Assembly (NCBI GenBank): GCA_019421345.1
Contig: JAHZFL010000010.1
Coordinates: 27,369 to 91,368 of the forward strand
Direction of reading: 5' to 3'
Source: Roseburia sp.
Lineage (GTDB): Bacteria > Bacillota > Clostridia > Lachnospirales > Lachnospiraceae
DNA: 64,000 bases
Below the pieces are notes generated by a model. The model saw only the letters and a list, made by a program, of their open reading frames with translations. It was not told where the DNA came from and made no database searches. This document shows, one piece after another, positions 59,659 through 64,000 of this stretch. Both the position numbers and the translations under genes were made by a program. Position 1 is the stretch's first letter; each line of letters begins with the position of its first letter.

Positions 59659-60516
59659 ATGGAGAAGGCAATAAAAAAATATTTCCCGCTATTTGTACTG
59701 CCGACGCTGATTGCATTTACGATCGGATTTATTGTTCCGTTTCTCTACGGAATCTTTTTATCCTTTTGTAAATTTACCACGGTCGTGGACTGGGAGTGGG
59801 TTGGCATTAGCAATTACCTCAAAATCTTTTTCGTAAACGGGAAGCTTGATACGACATTTATTCATTCCCTGTGGTACACGGCGTTATTTACGGTCGTATC
59901 AGTCGTGATCATCAACGTTGTCTCATTTATCATTGCGATGGCGCTGACAAAAGGCATCCGGGGAACGAATATTTTCCGTACCGTATTTTTTATGCCGAAC
60001 CTGATCGGGGGCATCGTTTTAAGCTATATCTGGCTGATGCTGTTTAACAGTGTGCTCTCGCATTTTTCAAAGACGATCGTGTCAAACGAATGGTATGCGT
60101 TTTGGGGAATGATCATTGTGGTGTGCTGGCAGCAGATCGGATATATGATGATCATATACGTTGCAGGCATCCAGAATATACCGGGGGAGCTGATTGAGGC
60201 GGCTAAAATTGACGGTGCGAATGCATTTGGGGTGCTAAAGAATGTCACGCTTCCGATGCTGATGCCGACGATTACGGTGTGTACGTTTCTGACATTGACA
60301 AACGGCTTTAAGCTGTTTGACCAGAATATGGCTTTGACGGGAGGAAACCCCGGTAAGCTGTCGCAGTTGCTCGCGCTCAATATTTATGATACGATGTACG
60401 GAACGACCGGCTGGCAGGGCGTTGGGCAGGCAAAGGCAGTGATTTTCTTTATTCTTGTGGCAGTGATCTCGATTGTCCAGAATAAGCTGACAACGAGTAA
60501 GGAGGTGCAGGAGTGA
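59659..60516 (+). CDS. ABC maltodextrin permease, MalF type
   Basis: A 285-residue permease with six helices and the EAA loop LIEAAKIDGANAFGVLKNVTLP. Family segment RTVFFMPNLIGGIVLSYIW is present. GAGGAG precedes ATG 59659. It overlaps the next permease by one to four bases. Confidence 0.93.
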   Translation: MEKAIKKYFPLFVLPTLIAFTIGFIVPFLYGIFLSFCKFTTVVDWEWVGISNYLKIFFVNGKLDTTFIHSLWYTALFTVVSVVIINVVSFIIAMALTKGIRGTNIFRTVFFMPNLIGGIVLSYIWLMLFNSVLSHFSKTIVSNEWYAFWGMIIVVCWQQIGYMMIIYVAGIQNIPGELIEAAKIDGANAFGVLKNVTLPMLMPTITVCTFLTLTNGFKLFDQNMALTGGNPGKLSQLLALNIYDTMYGTTGWQGVGQAKAVIFFILVAVISIVQNKLTTSKEVQE

Positions 60517-61418
60517 TGGCAGGAAAGCAGGAAGTAAGTACGGCAAGAAGGGCGAAGCATGGCGGACTTTTGACTGCACTTTTTACGGTGATCAGCTTGA
60601 TCTGGATCGCTCCGCTGTTTCTGGTGCTGATGAACTCCTTTAAGAAAAAAGCGTTTATTTTCCGCAATCCGTTTTCAATCAGTGCGAACCCTTTGTCTGA
60701 CGGCTGGGACGCTTTTGCGGAGGGCGCGCAGCGTGCCTTTCACGGTGTGACAAATTATGTGAATGCAGTAAAAATGACAGACTTTTTTGAGGCATTTGGA
60801 ACATCTTTATTTATTACGGTAGCGTCTGTGGGTGTGATCCTTGTGTGCACGTCGATGTGTGCGTGGTACATTACAAGAGTGCACAACAGGATGACAAAGG
60901 GGATCTATATGCTGTGTCTGTTTTCGATGATCGTTCCGTTTCAGATGGTGATGTTCACGCTGTCAAAATTTGCGAATATGCTCAGATTAAGCAATCCGGT
61001 CGGTATTGTGATCGTATATCTTGGTTTCGGCGCAGGTCTGGCAGTCTTTATGTTTACGGGATTTGTCAAGGGAATTGCGATTGAAATTGAGGAGGCTGCA
61101 ATGATCGACGGCTGCAATCCGCTGCAGACCTTTTTCCGTGTGGTGTTCCCGATTTTAAAGCCGACGACTGTGACGGTTGCAATTTTGCAGGCGATGTGGA
61201 TATGGAATGATTATCTTCTGCCGAGCCTTGTATTAAATATCAATAAATACAAGACGCTTCCGATCGCCATTCAGTTTTTAAAGCAGAGCCACGGACAGCT
61301 TGACTGGGGTGCAATGATGGCGGCGCTGGTGCTTGCGATCGTTCCGATCGTGGCATTTTATCTGGTATGTCAGAAGCATATCATTGAGGGCGTTCTGGCG
61401 GGAGCAGTGAAAGGATAA
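60516..61418 (+). CDS. ABC maltodextrin permease, MalG type
   Basis: About 300 residues with six helices and the EAA loop IEIEEAAMIDGCNPLQTFF. A loop after helix 1 (AFIFRNPFSISANPL) is typical. ATG 60516 is preferred over GTG 60513 since GGAGGTG at 60501-60507 lies 8 bases upstream. The LacI gene starts 5 bases after its stop. An ATPase is again missing from the locus. Confidence 0.93.
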   Translation: MAGKQEVSTARRAKHGGLLTALFTVISLIWIAPLFLVLMNSFKKKAFIFRNPFSISANPLSDGWDAFAEGAQRAFHGVTNYVNAVKMTDFFEAFGTSLFITVASVGVILVCTSMCAWYITRVHNRMTKGIYMLCLFSMIVPFQMVMFTLSKFANMLRLSNPVGIVIVYLGFGAGLAVFMFTGFVKGIAIEIEEAAMIDGCNPLQTFFRVVFPILKPTTVTVAILQAMWIWNDYLLPSLVLNINKYKTLPIAIQFLKQSHGQLDWGAMMAALVLAIVPIVAFYLVCQKHIIEGVLAGAVKG

Positions 61419-61422
61419 AGCT

Positions 61423-62442
61423 ATGGTAACGATAAAGGAGATTGCAAAGGAGTCGGGATATTCAGTCAGTACTGTTTCGCGCGTGTTAAACCACAAGGGG
61501 GACGTCAGTCCCGATGCAAGGAGAAAGATCGAGGCGGTTGTCGCACGGTTTGGTTTTGTTCCGAATAATAATGCCAGACATTTGAAGCAGAATAATTCAA
61601 AGACGATCGGAGTTCTCGTCAAAGGTATCTCGAATATGCTGTTTGCAAGCATTGTGGAGGAAATTCAAAAAATAATCGAAAAGACAGAATATACGCTTGT
61701 GGTATCCTATTTGGATGAGGACGAGGATGAAGTGCGGCAGGCGATTTTACTCTGTCGGGAACGAAAGCCTTTAGGACTTCTTTTTCTGGGAGGCAATCCT
61801 GCATATTTTAAAAAAGAATTTGCCGAAGTAGAGATTCCTTGTGTGCTTGTGACTAATCCCGCAGATCAGATGGAGTTTGGTAATTTATCGAGTGTGGCTA
61901 CGGATGATGTGGAGGGAGCGCATTGTGCGGTCGATGCTCTGTTTGACGCCGGACACCGGAAGATCGGGATCCTTGGGGGCAATATCCAAAAATCGTATAC
62001 AAGCTACCTGCGTTTCTGCGGCTGTAAGGAGAGCTTTGCGGCGCACGGCATGGCGCTTGATATGGAGCGCTGCTACGAGAAGATTCATTTTTCCTTTGGA
62101 AGCGGTTATCGTGGGATGAACCGTCTGCTCGAGAAGTTTCCGGATATTACGGCAGTATTTGCTATGTCGGACGTGACGGCGATCGGGGCGATCCGCGCCC
62201 TGCGTGACAGGGGGCGTCTGGTGCCGGAGGATGTGTCTGTCATTGGATTTGACGGGACGGCGCTGGCAGAGTATTATAACCCGAAGCTTGTGACAGTCAG
62301 ACAGCAGTATGAGACATTGGCAACAAGGAGTATTGAAATTTTATTCGGTCAGATTGAATTAAAAAAGGATGCGGTTCACGAGGTCATTCCCTTTGAGCTT
62401 GTGGAAGGAGAGAGTGTCCGGGTCATGAAGACGGACGAATGA
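61423..62442 (+). CDS. LacI-family transcriptional regulator
   Basis: A 339-residue LacI protein. The HTH TIKEIAKESGYSVSTVSRVL is at residues about 3-22, the hinge region at about 47-60, and a periplasmic-binding-like core follows with FASIVEEIQ, DDVEGAHCAVDAL, GHRKIGILGG and VSVIGFDGTALAEYYNP. It lies in the operon between the permeases and malQ, so it probably senses maltose or a related sugar and acts on the repeats at 58083-58118. Confidence 0.95.
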   Translation: MVTIKEIAKESGYSVSTVSRVLNHKGDVSPDARRKIEAVVARFGFVPNNNARHLKQNNSKTIGVLVKGISNMLFASIVEEIQKIIEKTEYTLVVSYLDEDEDEVRQAILLCRERKPLGLLFLGGNPAYFKKEFAEVEIPCVLVTNPADQMEFGNLSSVATDDVEGAHCAVDALFDAGHRKIGILGGNIQKSYTSYLRFCGCKESFAAHGMALDMERCYEKIHFSFGSGYRGMNRLLEKFPDITAVFAMSDVTAIGAIRALRDRGRLVPEDVSVIGFDGTALAEYYNPKLVTVRQQYETLATRSIEILFGQIELKKDAVHEVIPFELVEGESVRVMKTDE

Positions 62443-62467
62443 GTGATAGTTTTGGAGGCAAAAGATT

Positions 62468-63979
62468 ATGAGAAGCAGCGGCATATTGATGCATATTTCT
62501 TCCCTGCCATCGCCCTATGGAATCGGCACAATGGGAAAGGAAGCAAGAAGGTTTATCGATTTTTTGGAGCGGGCGGGACAGAGCTATTGGCAGATTTTGC
62601 CGGTCTGTCCGACCAGCTACGGGGATTCGCCCTATCAGTCATTTTCCAGCTTTGCGGGAAACCCGTATTTTATTGATTTGGAATATTTGTGTAAGAAGAA
62701 GCTTTTGACAAAAGAAGAATGCAGGTCGTTTCGGTGGGGGAATAAGAAGACGTCTGTGGATTACGGTGTGCTGTATGAATCACGCTATGCGCTGCTGCGC
62801 CTTGCCTGCGCCCGTTTCCGCGAAAAAGAGCCAAAAGATTTTAAGGAGTTCTGTAAAAAGGAAGCGGACTGGCTTTGTGACTATGCGCTTTTTATGGCGT
62901 TAAAGGATGCAAATGGAGGAGCTGCGTGGTTTACATGGGAGAGGGACTTAAAGACGAGGCAGCCGGAGGCATTGGAGCAGGCAGTGCGTCTGTATGCCGA
63001 TGACATCTACTTTTATGAGATGCTTCAGTATCTGTTTTTTGTGCAATGGCGCAGGCTAAAGGCATATGCAAAAGGAAAGGGGATCAAGATCATCGGCGAT
63101 GTGCCGATTTATGTTGCGGGTGACAGTGCGGATGTTTGGGCAAATCCGAAGCAGTTTTATCTGGACGAAAATCTCGATCCGATCGACGTTGCAGGCTGCC
63201 CGCCGGATGCTTTTTCAAAAGACGGACAGCTTTGGGGCAATCCGCTGTTTCGCTGGGACGTTATGAAGCAGGATGGCTATGCATGGTGGACGAAGCGCAT
63301 CGCGGCGATGGCAAAGCTTTATGATGTTGTGCGCATCGACCATTTCCGGGGCTTTGATTCCTACTACGCGATTCCGGCGGGAGAGACGACGGCAAGGAAC
63401 GGCGAATGGCGCAGGGGGCCGGGGATGGATCTGTTCAAGGCGCTTGAGAGGAAGCTTGGCAGATTAAATATTATCGTCGAGGACTTGGGATTTTTAACGC
63501 CTTCTGTGCTGCAGTTGGTGAAGGATTCCGGTTTTCCGGGAATGAAAGTCATCCAGTTTGCATTTGATTCCAGAGAGGGAAGCAACTATCTGCCGCATAC
63601 CTACACAGAACACTGTGTGGTCTATACGGGAACGCACGATAATGATACGCTGCTTGGCTGGATGAAAAGCGCGCCCAAGGAGAGCGTGAAGTTTGCAAAG
63701 GAATACTTAAATCTTACGAAGGAGGAGGGCTATAACTGGGGGATGATGCGCGGCGCATGGTCGTCGGTCGGCGCGCTTGCGATCGTGCCGATGCAGGATC
63801 TGCTGGCACTTGGCGCAAAGGGGCGGATGAATACGCCTGCAACGCTTGGGGGCAACTGGCAGTGGCGTATGGAGTCTGATGCATTGACCGGAAAGCTGGC
63901 AAAGAAAATTTACCGGTATATGCAGATGTATGGCAGACTGCCGGAAAAATGTAGGTTTGTCAAACATTTGTTACACTGA
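62468..63979 (+). CDS. malQ: 4-alpha-glucanotransferase
   Basis: MalQ (GH77) moves glucan chains between maltodextrins inside the cell. The 503-residue protein begins RSSGILMHISSLPSPYGIGT and has PVCPTSYGDSPYQSFS, the nucleophile Asp in VVRIDHFRGFDSYY, the acid Glu in IIVEDLG and the third acid Asp in YTGTHDNDTLLGW. Length and motifs are complete. ATG 62468 is 25 bases after lacI. It completes a locus for uptake and use of maltodextrins; the window ends 21 bases after its stop. Confidence 0.97.
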   Translation: MRSSGILMHISSLPSPYGIGTMGKEARRFIDFLERAGQSYWQILPVCPTSYGDSPYQSFSSFAGNPYFIDLEYLCKKKLLTKEECRSFRWGNKKTSVDYGVLYESRYALLRLACARFREKEPKDFKEFCKKEADWLCDYALFMALKDANGGAAWFTWERDLKTRQPEALEQAVRLYADDIYFYEMLQYLFFVQWRRLKAYAKGKGIKIIGDVPIYVAGDSADVWANPKQFYLDENLDPIDVAGCPPDAFSKDGQLWGNPLFRWDVMKQDGYAWWTKRIAAMAKLYDVVRIDHFRGFDSYYAIPAGETTARNGEWRRGPGMDLFKALERKLGRLNIIVEDLGFLTPSVLQLVKDSGFPGMKVIQFAFDSREGSNYLPHTYTEHCVVYTGTHDNDTLLGWMKSAPKESVKFAKEYLNLTKEEGYNWGMMRGAWSSVGALAIVPMQDLLALGAKGRMNTPATLGGNWQWRMESDALTGKLAKKIYRYMQMYGRLPEKCRFVKHLLH

Positions 63980-64000
63980 CCGTGGAAAAATCCCGCAGTA

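Overview
The window reads as chromosomal DNA of an endospore-forming, strictly Gram-positive-type Firmicute, most like the family Lachnospiraceae (Clostridia). The evidence is a division and cell wall (dcw) cluster with a SpoVD-type penicillin-binding protein, spoIIGA-sigE, sigG, a complete spoIIIAA-AH operon, RNase Y, a QueT vitamin transporter under a preQ1 riboswitch, BirA-controlled bioY, and strong AAGGAGG-type ribosome sites with frequent GTG and TTG starts. Genus and species cannot be fixed from the sequence alone. No rRNA, tRNA, CRISPR array, prophage or intact insertion sequence was seen.

Layout. 1-11.2 kb: dcw cluster (3' end of rsmH, ftsL, two class B PBPs, mraY, murD, ftsW/spoVE, ftsQ, ftsZ) followed by a VanZ-like gene; murE, murF, murG and ftsA are not here. 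11.2-15.5 kb: Spo0A-type promoter, spoIIGA-sigE, a beta-CASP nuclease, and sigG on the opposite strand. 15.5-21.4 kb: housekeeping genes (a DapF-family protein with both catalytic cysteines replaced, riboswitch-controlled queT, argS, an rRNA/tRNA methyltransferase, a Nudix gene) and a type II toxin-antitoxin pair. 21.7-27.0 kb: the spoIIIA operon encoding the mother-cell side of the feeding-tube channel. 27-36.4 kb: prfC, a thioredoxin-like protein without CXXC, a hemerythrin fusion, LexA-boxed recA-recX, an ArsC/Spx-like gene, rny, nudF and a SpoIIM-like gene. 36.5-43.3 kb: aroD and a marR-ABC-ABC-metallohydrolase efflux operon.

43.3-50.2 kb is a carbohydrate locus: a ROK regulator and a DUF4838 protein on the minus strand diverge from an ABC sugar importer (two permeases and a lipoprotein). 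50.4-54.7 kb: asparaginase, an alanine/glycine symporter, a fused membrane/spermidine-synthase protein and a Cys-rich mini-protein. 54.8-57.9 kb: BirA-box bioY, a CLC-F-like antiporter and a divergent HTH-DUF3169 pair that share a promoter region with three identical-arm operators. 58.0-64.0 kb: a maltodextrin-type operon (binding protein, two permeases, LacI regulator, malQ) led by a promoter followed by three tandem 12-bp operator-like repeats.

The points most worth a second look are the Ser/Ser DapF homologue, the spoVD hairpin that buries its ribosome site, the folded leader upstream of the preQ1 aptamer, the three-operator HTH-DUF3169/CLC region, the hemerythrin fusion, and the DUF4838-ROK-ABC sugar locus. 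I see no single region that is clearly a wholly new system.
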